The position numbers were made by a program, and so were the translations under genes. 64,000 nt of DNA from Phyllobacterium trifolii. Its GTDB lineage: Bacteria > Pseudomonadota > Alphaproteobacteria > Rhizobiales > Rhizobiaceae. The stretch lies in NCBI RefSeq assembly GCF_014192095.1, contig NZ_JACHXN010000012.1, positions 62,001 through 126,000 on the forward strand. The letters are read 5' to 3'. The notes beneath the pieces were generated by a model. That model was not told where the DNA came from, made no database searches, and worked only from the letters and a program-made list of their open reading frames with translations. Below are positions 26,394 through 35,268 of the stretch, piece after piece (position 1 is the stretch's first letter; each line of letters opens with the position of its first letter).

Positions 26394-26887
26394 CAGACTT
26401 TCCTTTCGCCGCTTGCAGGTGCCATGGCCGCTGTTTTCATCAGCTCGCGTGCTCGTTTCACGGCTTTGAGAATACGCATATGCGTTCCGCAACGGCACAG
26501 ATTGGTTTCAAGCGTCGTCTGGATTTCTGCATCGCTCGCATCGGGCTTCGATTGCAGCAATGCCTGGGCCCGCATCATCATCCCGGGAATACAGTAGCCG
26601 CATTGCGCAGCCTGCTCCTCGATAAACGCCTGCTGCATCGGGCCAGGGCTATCGATGGTTCCGAGACCCTCCACAGTCTTGATCTCGCGTCCCTCAAGCA
26701 AGAGGATCGGCGTCAGGCAGGAAAAAATTGCCTTCCCGTCCACCATCACGGTGCAGGCACCGCATTGCCCCAGTCCACAACCGAACTTGGCGGCGTTGAG
26801 TTCAAGGTCGTTGCGCAAGACATAGAGCAGCGGCGTCGCCGGATCGGCATCCACTTCGTGCGTGCTGCCATTGACGTTGAGTTTCAT
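26393..26887 (-). CDS. (2Fe-2S)-binding small subunit of the second hydroxylase
   Basis: A 164-residue two-cluster iron-sulfur subunit. The ferredoxin-type cluster cysteines lie in FGCGLGQCGACTV and FSCLTP; the helical-domain cluster lies in QCGYCIPG and LCRCGTH. The N-terminal MKLNVNGSTHEVDADPATPLL strand pattern is standard. The start ATG at 26887 overlaps the TGA of the cytochrome gene (TGATG), and its own TGA overlaps the next ATG the same way, indicating stoichiometric translation. Confidence 0.93.
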   Translation of the reverse strand: MKLNVNGSTHEVDADPATPLLYVLRNDLELNAAKFGCGLGQCGACTVMVDGKAIFSCLTPILLLEGREIKTVEGLGTIDSPGPMQQAFIEEQAAQCGYCIPGMMMRAQALLQSKPDASDAEIQTTLETNLCRCGTHMRILKAVKRARELMKTAAMAPASGERKV

Positions 26888-28263
26888 CACTGATCCTCCG
26901 CTCCTATGTTGCTGGGGCCGCGCTCGATCCCGTCGGAGGGCCGGACGCTGACATGGTATTTACCGGTTCTGGTATCGGCTGCGCGTTGGACGACATCCGT
27001 CCAAGCTGGCTGATCAGTAAAATGCTGGCGCAGATAGCCAAGCAGATCGTTCAGCTGATCGTTTGTCAGCACATCGGCGAAACCTGGCATGATAGCGCTC
27101 GTCCGGCCACTTGCTGCTGGAAGACCGTAGAGCACCATGTTGATGGCGTTCTGTGCGTCTGGTGCATGCACCGTGGAGCTGAGCCGCAGATCAAGTCCGC
27201 CGAACGGTTGCGGCCGGCCGTTTTCATGGCAAACGGCGCAAGCAGCCTCATAGATCACAGCGCCCTTTCCGCCTGATGCCGATGGATCAGCGCTTATCGC
27301 AGACGTGATCGGGCCCGATTTTATCTCTTCTAGGAGTTTGTCTGACTTGGCGCGACGCTCCGCCGAAGGTTCGCCCATGATCGATGCGATGTAAGTCGCC
27401 ATTGCACGAATATCGCTGTCGGGCAGCAGTCCGAGATTTCCGGTGACTTCACCCATAGGGCCATTGGCCACACCGTGATCCGGGTGCCAGCCCTGCCGCA
27501 AATAGGTGTAGAGGCTATCCTTGTCCCAGACCACGGGCGCAGGCGACGATCCGTCGAGGGCGAAAGCACTCCAACCCTCGGCTTCGCCGCCGGCAAGGTG
27601 CAGTGAAGCTTTTTCGGCGCCAAGCGCGTTGCGCGGTGTGTGGCACGCACCACAATGGCCTAGACCGTTGACCAGATAGGCACCGCGGTTCCACTCCTCG
27701 CTTTGGCTCGCATCGACCTGATAGGCGCCATCCCTGAAGAACAGCATCTTCCAGCCAGCCAGAACCAGACGCACGTTCAAGGGGAAAGGCAGCTCGTTCG
27801 GCGGCGGCGTGGCCTTCACCGGCTGACGGGTCATCAGGAAGGCATACAGGGCACGATTGTCATCATCCGAGACATTGGTGAAGTGATCATACGGGAACGC
27901 GGGATAGAGATGCTCACCCTTGCGTCCGACACCTTCGCGCATGGCCCGCTGAAAAGCCGCTTCCGACCATGTTCCTATTCCGGTTTCCGCGTCGGGCGTG
28001 ATGTTGCTGGAATAGATCGTCCCGAACGGTGTCGGAATGGTCAGCCCGCCGGCGAAGGATTTTCCGCCTGGATTGGTATGGCAAGCCGTGCAGTTGCCGA
28101 CGGCAGCGAGTTTCGCCCCATGCTCGACCAATGCTTGATGGAAAGACCCGCGATCTGGTGGTTTGATTGGAGCAATTTTTGGCTTCCACGCGTAAACAAA
28201 AGCGCCCGCTACACCGACAACGATCAGGGCTCCAAGACCGGTAAGAAAACGACCGAATTTCAC
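26887..28263 (-). CDS. Triheme membrane-anchored cytochrome c, electron acceptor of the hydroxylase
   Basis: A 458-residue protein with an N-terminal signal anchor (FLTGLGALIVVGVAGAFVYAW) and three haem c sites, CTACH, CGACH and CAVCH, near residues 58, 204 and 342. This is the layout of the alcohol/aldehyde/nicotinate dehydrogenase cytochrome subunits (AdhB/NicB partners), which pass electrons to the respiratory quinone or oxidase. I prefer the GTG at 28263, which has AAGGA 6 nt upstream; an in-frame TTG lies at 28269. It is first in the operon with the Fe-S and molybdopterin subunits. The paralogous hydroxylase at 8-11 kb lacks such a partner. Confidence 0.92.
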   Translation of the reverse strand: MKFGRFLTGLGALIVVGVAGAFVYAWKPKIAPIKPPDRGSFHQALVEHGAKLAAVGNCTACHTNPGGKSFAGGLTIPTPFGTIYSSNITPDAETGIGTWSEAAFQRAMREGVGRKGEHLYPAFPYDHFTNVSDDDNRALYAFLMTRQPVKATPPPNELPFPLNVRLVLAGWKMLFFRDGAYQVDASQSEEWNRGAYLVNGLGHCGACHTPRNALGAEKASLHLAGGEAEGWSAFALDGSSPAPVVWDKDSLYTYLRQGWHPDHGVANGPMGEVTGNLGLLPDSDIRAMATYIASIMGEPSAERRAKSDKLLEEIKSGPITSAISADPSASGGKGAVIYEAACAVCHENGRPQPFGGLDLRLSSTVHAPDAQNAINMVLYGLPAASGRTSAIMPGFADVLTNDQLNDLLGYLRQHFTDQPAWTDVVQRAADTRTGKYHVSVRPSDGIERGPSNIGAEDQ

Positions 28264-28563
28264 AGGCAATCCTTGGGATCAAACGTCCAACTATCGGGCC
28301 GGGATATGCGGCGCGTGCAAAAGTTGGCGAGAACTTAGAACGAATCCAATGTTAGATATATCAGCAACTTGGGTCAATTAAGCCGGGACGCAATGCAATC
28401 AAGATTGTGTGATCGTTATACAAACTACATAAGCCGTTTCTTACGCAACAACTGACATCACGTGTCAGTAGCATCTCAATTTTGGCCTTCGTAGCCTTGC
28501 CATCTCCCGCAACAGCGGCGCTAGATCACGTATGTATCCGGTCTTCGAACCATCAAGGCAATC
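28264..28563. other. Divergent intergenic region
   Basis: A 300-nt region between the cytochrome and EamA genes, holding both promoters. It contains the inverted repeat CTGACA-TCACG-TGTCAG at 28452-28468, about 96 nt before the EamA start, which could be a regulator site. No ORF or RNA gene is evident. Confidence 0.4.
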
Positions 28564-29457
28564 ATGAGGCCATCGGCTTATCAATTGGGACTGATTTTCG
28601 TAACCGGCTCGGCAATTGCATGGAGCCTTGCGGGTCTGTTCACGCGCGTCATCCCGCAGGACAATTGGACCATTCTCGCATGGCGCGGGATTTTCGGTTC
28701 ACTCGGCATAGCAACGGTGATGGCCTTTACCGAGCGCGGCCGGTTCTGGGCGAGCTTCCGCGACATGGGTCGGGCTGGCTGGCTTTTCGTTGGCATTTCC
28801 GCACTCGGCATGGTGTTTTTCATCAGTGCCTTGAAGGAAACCACCGTAGCGCATGTCGCTGTCATCTATGCCACCATCCCGTTTGTGGCCGCAATTCTTG
28901 GCTGGTTCGTTCTCGGCGAAAGATCGACGTGGAGTGCCATTCTCGCCAGCATCGCTGCTGCGATAGGGGTATCGCTTATGGTTGGTTTCAGCATCGAAGG
29001 CACTTTCTTCGGCGATGCTCTCGCCTTTGGCATGACACTGTGTATGGCGGTGCTGATGATCATCGTCCGCCGTTCGCCGGATGTTTCTGTCATGCCAGCG
29101 GCCTGTCTGTCGGCTCTATTCAGTTCCCTCGTCTGCTGGCCACTCGGCGATCCGCTTGGCGTGACGGCCCATGATCTGATGCTCATTGCGCTTTTCGGCA
29201 TACTGGTTTCTGCCGTGGGCCTTGCCCTCTTTACACTTGGGGCCAAGCTCCTTCCGCCGATCGAAACCGCTCTGATTGGTTCCCTCGATGCCCCCTTGGC
29301 GCCATTCTGGGTCTGGCTCGTGTTCAACGAGGCGCCAAGCAAGAGTACAGTGTTTGGTGGATCGATCGTTTTCGCTGCGGTGATCGTTCATGTGATTTCC
29401 GGCGCATCGCGAAAGGCCAAAGCACAACGCCTGGTTCAACAAAATAATGTATCATGA
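28564..29457 (+). CDS. EamA/DMT superfamily transporter
   Basis: A 297-residue permease with ten predicted helices made of two EamA repeats (about 10-140 and 155-290), the fold of drug/metabolite exporters such as RhaT or YdcZ relatives. Recognisable stretches are GSAIAWSLAGLFTRVI in helix 1 and AVIYATIPFVAAILGWFVLGER at the end of repeat 1. AAGG lies just before the ATG. Substrate not predictable. It stands alone between the cytochrome operon and the hydrolase gene. Confidence 0.9.
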   Translation: MRPSAYQLGLIFVTGSAIAWSLAGLFTRVIPQDNWTILAWRGIFGSLGIATVMAFTERGRFWASFRDMGRAGWLFVGISALGMVFFISALKETTVAHVAVIYATIPFVAAILGWFVLGERSTWSAILASIAAAIGVSLMVGFSIEGTFFGDALAFGMTLCMAVLMIIVRRSPDVSVMPAACLSALFSSLVCWPLGDPLGVTAHDLMLIALFGILVSAVGLALFTLGAKLLPPIETALIGSLDAPLAPFWVWLVFNEAPSKSTVFGGSIVFAAVIVHVISGASRKAKAQRLVQQNNVS

Positions 29458-29537
29458 CCCAATCTTTACGCTGATTGACAAGCTGAACCAAAAGCGGCGA
29501 GAATCGTGTCGAGCTCAAGCTCGGGGGACGCGCGAAA

Positions 29538-30428
29538 ATGTTGGAAGCCGCCATAAAACCGGACGTTCAAGCATTCTTCGACAAACGAACGAATTCCGTC
29601 CAGTACGTCGTTGCGGATCCCTTGACCCGACATTGTGCGATTATCGATTCGGTTCTGGATTTCGACGAAAAGTCCGGAGCAACGGCAACCGTCAACGCTG
29701 ACCGAATATTGGAGTTCGTTGACGCCAATCGCCTAAAGGTCGAGTGGATACTCGAGACCCACCCGCACGCCGACCATTTTTCGGCAGCCAACTATCTGCG
29801 AACTAGCACGGGCGCAACGACCGCGATCGGCAGCCATATCGTCGAGGTTCAGGCCTTATGGAAGCAATTCTACAACTGGCCGGATTTTCCGGCAAACGGA
29901 TCGCAATGGGACCACCTATTCAATGCCGGAGATTATTTCAGTATTGGGAAGCTGACCGGGACCGTGATGTTCTCACCGGGCCATACACTTGCATCGATCA
30001 CCTATGTCATTGGCGATTCCGCCTTCATTCACGATACAATGTTCATGCCGGACGGCGGAACCGCCCGCTGTGACTTTCCCGGAGGGAGCGCCGAGCATCT
30101 ATGGCAGTCCATTGAAGCGATTCTTGCGCTCCCGGACGAGACCAGGGTCTTTGTCGGTCACGACTATCAACCAGGGGGGCGTGAACCTCTGTGGGAAAGC
30201 ACTGTGGGCGACCAGAAGCGCCACAATATCCACGTCTCTCAATGCAATTCTCAAGCAGAGTTCGTGGCAATGAGACAAGCCCGCGACAAGACCCTGCCCA
30301 TGCCCAGACTTATTCTGGCAGCCCTGCAGGTCAACATGAATGGTGGTCGGCTGCCTGAACCAGAAGCGAACGGTGAACGTTTTCTGAAAATACCCTTGAA
30401 TGCACTCGGCGACGCGAAATGGGATTGA
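29538..30428 (+). CDS. MBL-fold hydrolase, persulfide dioxygenase-like (Blh/ETHE1 type)
   Basis: A 296-residue metallo-beta-lactamase-fold protein. The metal motif THPHADHF (HxHxDH), a later SPGHT and an FVGHDYQPGG block carry the ligands. The start, DKRTNSVQYVVADP, is typical of the ETHE1/Blh persulfide dioxygenases that oxidise glutathione persulfide to sulfite. In Agrobacterium and Xylella such a gene is controlled by the BigR repressor with a transport operon; no bigR or rhodanese domain is seen here. The C-terminus is extended compared with human ETHE1 (QVNMNGGRLPEPE). Confidence 0.85.
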   Translation: MLEAAIKPDVQAFFDKRTNSVQYVVADPLTRHCAIIDSVLDFDEKSGATATVNADRILEFVDANRLKVEWILETHPHADHFSAANYLRTSTGATTAIGSHIVEVQALWKQFYNWPDFPANGSQWDHLFNAGDYFSIGKLTGTVMFSPGHTLASITYVIGDSAFIHDTMFMPDGGTARCDFPGGSAEHLWQSIEAILALPDETRVFVGHDYQPGGREPLWESTVGDQKRHNIHVSQCNSQAEFVAMRQARDKTLPMPRLILAALQVNMNGGRLPEPEANGERFLKIPLNALGDAKWD

Positions 30429-30478
30429 CCTTGCATTGTCAGGTCATGAGCGCCAAGGTATGCGAGGTCGTGCACTCT

Positions 30479-30497
30479 AAATCTGCTGGCCAGATTT
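30479..30497. promoter_or_regulatory. Inverted repeat upstream of the XRE-cupin regulator gene
   Basis: AAATCTG-CTGGC-CAGATTT is a perfect 7-bp dyad with a 5-nt spacer, 45 nt before the regulator's ATG. Position suggests an autoregulatory or other operator; no factor is known. Confidence 0.4.
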
Positions 30498-30541
30498 ACG
30501 AATTCACAACCTAATGACCAGCTGACAGGTCACGGCAAGGC

Positions 30542-31150
30542 ATGAACAAGATTGAACTCGAAAAACAGCCAAACGGTATCACCGAGACAAATCCGGCTCG
30601 GCTTGGCATACGGCTGAAACTGGCACGGCAGACACGCGGCCTGACACTGAAGGCCCTCTCCGAAGCCGCCAACTGTTCAGAAAGCCTGTTGTCGAAAATC
30701 GAGAATGGCAAGGCATCGCCTTCCCTGCCGATGCTGCACCGATTGGTCCAGGTTCTCGAAACCAATATCGGCTGGATGTTCGAAGAGTCGGACGGCGAGG
30801 AAGGTATCGTCTTTCGCGCAGGCGCAAGGCCACTGATCGCGCTTGATCCTTTGCGGCGCGGTGAAGGCATCTCGCTGGAGCGCGTCATTCCCTATTCGCC
30901 TGGGCACCTGCTCCAATGCAACATCCATCATATCGAAAAGGATGGAGCCAGCGCAGGCCCGATCCAGCACGCAGGCGAAGAAGTGGGCTATATCCTGGCG
31001 GGCGAAGTGGAACTTACCGTCGGCGAAAAACATTTTCAGCTGACGGAAGGGGACGCATTCGTCTTCAACTCCGATCTGCCCCATTCCTACCGGAACACGG
31101 GCAACAAGCGTGCAAGTATCTTCTGGGTCAATACACCACCGACGTTCTAG
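30542..31150 (+). CDS. XRE-family regulator with C-terminal cupin domain
   Basis: A 202-residue regulator. The N-terminal helix-turn-helix spans about residues 20-75 (RLKLARQTRGLTLKALSEAANCSESLLSKIENGKASPSL is the Cro/CI-like core). The cupin at about 115-195 has the two motifs around IQHAGEEVGYILAGEVEL and GDAFVFNSDLPHSYRN. This is the PuuR/SutR-like class, whose cupin senses a small ligand, often the substrate of the neighbouring operon. It lies 155 nt upstream of the ABC importer operon on the same strand, with two dyads between, so it is the likely local regulator. Confidence 0.9.
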   Translation: MNKIELEKQPNGITETNPARLGIRLKLARQTRGLTLKALSEAANCSESLLSKIENGKASPSLPMLHRLVQVLETNIGWMFEESDGEEGIVFRAGARPLIALDPLRRGEGISLERVIPYSPGHLLQCNIHHIEKDGASAGPIQHAGEEVGYILAGEVELTVGEKHFQLTEGDAFVFNSDLPHSYRNTGNKRASIFWVNTPPTF

Positions 31151-31178
31151 GCGCGGTGGCCGCCCTTTTGGCATTAGA

Positions 31179-31226
31179 TTGAACTTGCTCCAATGTCGGT
31201 TCAAACTACTTGACATGCATTCAAGT
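31179..31226. promoter_or_regulatory. Two inverted repeats upstream of the importer operon
   Basis: Two perfect dyads lie between the regulator and the binding-protein gene: TTGAAC (31179-31184) with GTTCAA (31199-31204), and ACTTGA (31208-31213) with TCAAGT (31221-31226). They share a TTGA/TCAA core. They are candidate binding sites of the XRE-cupin regulator; the promoter is probably within or just after them. Confidence 0.45.
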
Positions 31227-31305
31227 CTCTTGAATTATGCCCTCGCGTTCAGTTTTTTAAGCAAGCCCTCACATGGGCGTTCCATCAAATAAAAGGGGAA
31301 TCGGG

Positions 31306-32244
31306 ATGCGTCTTACCAAAATACTTTCGGGCTGTGCTGCAGCCGTCGCCATGTCTCTTGTCGTTGGCTCGTCCGCCTGGGCCGATACCTTTGCGCTGGT
31401 CACGATCAACCAGCAGGCACTTTTCTTCAACCAGATCAACGAAGGTGCGCAGAAGGCCGCCGACGCGGCCGGCGCCAAACTGGTTATCTTCAACGCCAAC
31501 AATGTTCCAAGTGCCCAGAATGACGCCATGGAGAATTACATCACCCAGAAGGTCGACGGCATTATCCTGGTTGCGATCGATGTGAACGGCGTCAAGCCTG
31601 CAATCACTGCTGCCAAAGCTGCCGGCATCCCGGTCATCGCCATCGATGCGCAGATCCCCGATGGGGACAATGTCGCCTTCGTCGGTGTCGACAACACCAA
31701 GGCGGGCGAAGACATCGGCAAGTTCTATGCTGACTACGTCAAGTCCAACATGTCGGGAACTGCAAAGATCGGCGTGATTGGCGCTCTCAATTCGTTCATT
31801 CAGAACCAGCGTCTGGACGGCTTCAAGAAGGCTGTTGCGGACAGCGGCCAGAAAATCACTTTCCTCGATACCGTCGATGGCCAAAACGTACAGGATGTGG
31901 CTCTGACTGCCGCCGAAAACCTGATGACCGCCAATCCGGACATGACGACGCTCTACGCGACAGGTGAGCCGGCTCTGGTTGGCGCCGTTTCGGCGGTTAC
32001 GAGCCAGGGTCGCACGGGAGACGTCAAGGTCTTCGGATGGGATCTGACAAAACAGGCCGTTGAAGGCATTGATGCCGGCTGGGTCACAGCTGTTGTTCAG
32101 CAGGATCCTGCTGGCGAGGGCAAGGCTGCCATCGAGGCATTGACCAAGCTGAAGAAGGGCGAAAAAATCGAGCCCATCATCAATGTGCCGGTGACAATCG
32201 TTACGAAGGACAACGTCGACCAGTTCCGCGGCATGTTCAAGTAG
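31306..32244 (+). CDS. Ribose-type ABC transporter substrate-binding protein
   Basis: A 312-residue periplasmic binding protein (RbsB-like, Peripla_BP_4). It has a signal peptide of about 26 residues ending SSAWA before DTFAL. The family core follows: ITQKVDGIILVAIDVNGVKPAI, GIPVIAIDAQIPDG, FVGVDNTKAGEDIGKF and the hinge strand TTLYATGEPALVGAVSA. AGGGG precedes the ATG at 31306; the frame upstream to 31273 is disregarded. It is first of the operon with the ATPase and permease. Clusters of this type import pentoses, polyols or related compounds; the ligand is unknown here. Confidence 0.93.
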   Translation: MRLTKILSGCAAAVAMSLVVGSSAWADTFALVTINQQALFFNQINEGAQKAADAAGAKLVIFNANNVPSAQNDAMENYITQKVDGIILVAIDVNGVKPAITAAKAAGIPVIAIDAQIPDGDNVAFVGVDNTKAGEDIGKFYADYVKSNMSGTAKIGVIGALNSFIQNQRLDGFKKAVADSGQKITFLDTVDGQNVQDVALTAAENLMTANPDMTTLYATGEPALVGAVSAVTSQGRTGDVKVFGWDLTKQAVEGIDAGWVTAVVQQDPAGEGKAAIEALTKLKKGEKIEPIINVPVTIVTKDNVDQFRGMFK

Positions 32245-32258
32245 AACAAGTGCTGCAA

Positions 32259-32283
32259 GGGCGCGGCCGCACATGCCGCGCCC
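32259..32283 (+). terminator. Intercistronic hairpin after the binding-protein gene
   Basis: GGGCGCGGC (32259-32267) pairs perfectly with GCCGCGCCC (32275-32283) around a 7-nt loop. No U-tract follows at once, so it more likely protects the binding-protein mRNA or partly attenuates the downstream genes than ends transcription, as is common after binding-protein genes. Confidence 0.6.
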
Positions 32284-32317
32284 AATCCTGTCGTCATTTT
32301 AACCCAATGGTATTGCG

Positions 32318-33121
32318 ATGAACGATATTGGCAATGAAACCTACCGGGTCCGCATGACCGGCATATCCAAGCGGTACAATACGATCCAGACACTCGACAA
32401 TGTGTCGTTGAGCCTGAAGCCCGGCGAAGTGCTCGGTCTCGTCGGCGACAATGGTGCCGGCAAATCGACCCTGAGCAAAGTCCTGTCCGGCGCCGTTATA
32501 CCGGACGCAGGAACTATCGAGATCGACGGCAAGACCGTGTCTTTTTCCTCGCCCGCCGATGCACGATCTGAGCATGTGGAGATGGTTTATCAGGACCTTT
32601 CCCTGTGCGATACCGTCGACGTGGCAGGTAACATATTTCTTGGAAGGGAGCCGAGACGCCGGATATTGGGCATGCCCTTTCTTGACAAAAGGCGGATGCA
32701 CGATGAGGCCCGCACCATGCTTGACCGGCTTGGCATTGTCATTGCGGATACGGGTTTGAAGGTTGAAAATCTCTCTGGTGGCCAGCGTCAATCGATTGCC
32801 ATCGGTCGTGCAGCTTCCTTCGAACCGTCCGTTCTTATCATGGACGAACCAACGGCGGCGCTCGCCGTGGCGGAGGTCGAGGCAGTTCTCGATCTTATCC
32901 GTGCCGTCAGCGCCCGCGGCGTCAGCGTAATCCTGATCACCCACCGGCTGCAGGATCTGTTCCTGGTCTGCGACCGCATCCAGGTTATGTATGAGGGCCG
33001 CAATGTCGCCGAAAGGCGCATTGAAGACACAAGCATCGAAGACGTCGTGAACCTCATTGTTGGCCGCAAATTCCAAGCACGTTCGGCGCGCCGCAGCGAA
33101 GACAATGGAGCACGGCCGTGA
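32318..33121 (+). CDS. Sugar ABC transporter ATP-binding protein (single ATPase domain)
   Basis: A 267-residue ATPase. Walker A is GDNGAGKST, the ABC signature LSGGQRQ and Walker B VLIMDEPT, with the switch His in LITHRL. It has one nucleotide-binding domain, whereas RbsA/XylG types usually have two fused copies (about 500 residues), so the transporter would use a homodimer. The FrcA-like short form is known in rhizobia. Its stop overlaps the permease start (GTGA). Confidence 0.95.
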   Translation: MNDIGNETYRVRMTGISKRYNTIQTLDNVSLSLKPGEVLGLVGDNGAGKSTLSKVLSGAVIPDAGTIEIDGKTVSFSSPADARSEHVEMVYQDLSLCDTVDVAGNIFLGREPRRRILGMPFLDKRRMHDEARTMLDRLGIVIADTGLKVENLSGGQRQSIAIGRAASFEPSVLIMDEPTAALAVAEVEAVLDLIRAVSARGVSVILITHRLQDLFLVCDRIQVMYEGRNVAERRIEDTSIEDVVNLIVGRKFQARSARRSEDNGARP

Positions 33122-34146
33122 GCAATCCATCGACTTCAAACAACGATGCGCTGCACCCAGCCGTCGCTCAAACGCGCGTACGAAAAAGCACGCTGCACGA
33201 TCGTTTCATGGCCAACGGCAGCGTCGTTTCTATCGCCATCTTCTTTCTCGTTGTGTGCCTGTTGTTCTCCGGCATCACCGACGCCTTTCTAACGGCGCCG
33301 AATCTCCTCAACATCGTCAGGCAATCGGCACCACTGCTGATCGTGGCGGCTGCCATGACCTTCGTCATTACAACGGGCGGTATCGACCTTTCGGTCGGTT
33401 CTGTTCTCGCGCTCGTCGCCACCCTGTCGGCCGTAACATTGCAAGCGGGCTTGCCTTGGCCACTGGTCATCATAGCCATGCTGCTCCTCGGCGCTGCCAT
33501 TGGTGCAATCCAAGGCTTCTTCATCGCCTATGAGCGCATACCCGCCTTCATCGTCACGCTGGCCGGGCTGTCCGTCATCCGCGGCATAGCCCTGCTTATC
33601 ACTGGCGGCTATTCCATTCCGGTCGAAGCAACGAGCCCTTTCACGGTCATCGGTCGCGCCTGGTTTCTCGGCGTGCCGGTCCCGGCACTGATTGCCCTCG
33701 TCGTGCTAGTCGTCGCCTATCTGGTTTTCAACGAAACCCGCTTCGGCCGCTACGTAACGGGCATTGGTGCCAACGCCGAGGCTGTACGCCGCGCCGGTGT
33801 CGATACGCGGCTGACAACGTTGATGGTTTATGTCCTCTCGAGCACTGCGGCGGCAGCTGCTGGTATCATCCTCGCCGCCCGCCTCGGTTCTGGTTCGTCC
33901 AATGCCGGACAAGGCTTTGAGTTGGAAGTGATTGCCGCCGTCGTGCTTGGCGGCACCAGCCTTTTTGGTGGCCGCGGCACGCTGATCGGTACGGTGCTCG
34001 GGGCTTTGACGGTCGCCGTTATCGGCAATGGCCTTATCCTTGCGCACATGTCACCATTCTTCACACCTATCGTCACCGGTACGATCATCCTGGTTGCGAT
34101 CTGGCTGAACTTCCGGCTGTTTCGCGGCGCGATTCGGAGCAGATGA
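33118..34146 (+). CDS. Ribose-type ABC transporter permease
   Basis: A 342-residue permease of the BPD_transp_2 (RbsC/FrcC) family, with eight to ten membrane helices. Family motifs are FVITTGGIDLSVGSVLAL near residue 85 and the cytoplasmic coupling helix IGANAEAVRRAGVDTR near 225, followed by AAVVLGGTSLFGGRGT. It starts with a GTG that overlaps the ATPase stop. It is followed directly (TGAATG) by the phosphotriesterase-like gene, so import and hydrolysis are one operon. Confidence 0.95.
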   Translation: MSNPSTSNNDALHPAVAQTRVRKSTLHDRFMANGSVVSIAIFFLVVCLLFSGITDAFLTAPNLLNIVRQSAPLLIVAAAMTFVITTGGIDLSVGSVLALVATLSAVTLQAGLPWPLVIIAMLLLGAAIGAIQGFFIAYERIPAFIVTLAGLSVIRGIALLITGGYSIPVEATSPFTVIGRAWFLGVPVPALIALVVLVVAYLVFNETRFGRYVTGIGANAEAVRRAGVDTRLTTLMVYVLSSTAAAAAGIILAARLGSGSSNAGQGFELEVIAAVVLGGTSLFGGRGTLIGTVLGALTVAVIGNGLILAHMSPFFTPIVTGTIILVAIWLNFRLFRGAIRSR

Positions 34147-35238
34147 ATGATCGGTTTAGACTTTCAGGCCAATGAACGCGGTCGAGCGCCGATTGGCATT
34201 AAATCCGGAACGGTGATGACCGTCCAGGGCCCTCTGCCTGTCGGCGAAATGGGCGTCACCCTTATGCACGAGCACATTCTGCTGGATGGAGCGACAACGT
34301 GGAAATGCCCGTGCCATCCTGACGAATTGGCTATCGCGGATCAGCCCGTATCGATCGAGATCATCGGCGAATTGCGCATGAATCCATACATGAATCGCGA
34401 CAACGTTTCTTTGGATGATACGGATCTAGCCCTTTCTGAACTCAAGCGCTTTCAGGCGCTCGGTGGTCACACCGTCGTCGATCCCACCAACATCGGTATC
34501 GGCCGCGATCCGGTGAAGTTGCGGCGCATCTCCCGGATGGCAAATCTGAAGATTGTCATGGGCTCCGGCTTCTACCTGCAACACACCCATCCAGAATGGC
34601 TTAAGGAGATGGATGTCGATGCGGTCACCGAATTTCTCGTCAACGATGTTGGCGGCGGCGATACGCAACCCGAGATCATGGCGGGTATCATCGGTGAGGT
34701 TGGCGTCAGCAAGGACTTCACCTCCGAAGAGCGCAAGTCCCTGCGTGCCTCCGCCCGCGCGTCGCGTATGACAGGCGTGCCGCTATCGATCCATCTGCCG
34801 GGTTGGGAGCGTCTCGCCAACGAAGTGCTGGACATCGTCGAAGGAGAAGGCACCGACCTTCGCCACACCATACTCTGCCATATGAACCCCAGTCACGACG
34901 ATCTGCCCTACCAGGCCGGGCTCGCCAAGCGCGGGGCGTTCCTCGAATACGATATGATCGGCATGGATTATTACTACGCCGATCAAGACGCTCAATCACC
35001 ATCCGACGAACAGAACGCCCGTGCCATTCGCTCACTCGTCGATATGGGTTTTGGCGACCGCGTTCTGCTTTCTCAGGACGTATTCCTGAAGATGATGCTG
35101 ACACGCTATGGCGGCTTTGGTTACGGCTATATTCTCAAGCACTTTGTGCCACGCCTCAAGCGCCACGGCGTCAACGCCGGAACCATCGAGCGCATGCTCA
35201 CAGACAACCCCAGATCCGTATTTTCCGCTGCGGCTTGA
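34147..35238 (+). CDS. Phosphotriesterase-family metal-dependent hydrolase
   Basis: A 363-residue amidohydrolase-superfamily enzyme of the PTE family. The binuclear-metal ligands fit: H41 and H43 in TLMHEHI, the bridging E184 in IGEVG (Glu in place of the carboxylated Lys, as in several PTE-like lactonases), H216 in IHLPGW, H245 in LCHMNPS and the catalytic D311 in LLSQDVF. Most family members outside the classical Pseudomonas enzyme are lactonases or ester hydrolases rather than organophosphate hydrolases. The ATG follows the permease stop without a gap. It is likely to open or cleave the imported substrate. Confidence 0.9.
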   Translation: MIGLDFQANERGRAPIGIKSGTVMTVQGPLPVGEMGVTLMHEHILLDGATTWKCPCHPDELAIADQPVSIEIIGELRMNPYMNRDNVSLDDTDLALSELKRFQALGGHTVVDPTNIGIGRDPVKLRRISRMANLKIVMGSGFYLQHTHPEWLKEMDVDAVTEFLVNDVGGGDTQPEIMAGIIGEVGVSKDFTSEERKSLRASARASRMTGVPLSIHLPGWERLANEVLDIVEGEGTDLRHTILCHMNPSHDDLPYQAGLAKRGAFLEYDMIGMDYYYADQDAQSPSDEQNARAIRSLVDMGFGDRVLLSQDVFLKMMLTRYGGFGYGYILKHFVPRLKRHGVNAGTIERMLTDNPRSVFSAAA

Positions 35239-35268
35239 TCGCTGCGTTTAGGTATTCAAGGAGTTTTC

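Noticed and set aside
31285-32274. 329-codon minus-strand frame opposite the binding-protein gene
   Set aside because: A shadow of a strongly coding plus-strand gene; no ribosome site and no recognisable domain.
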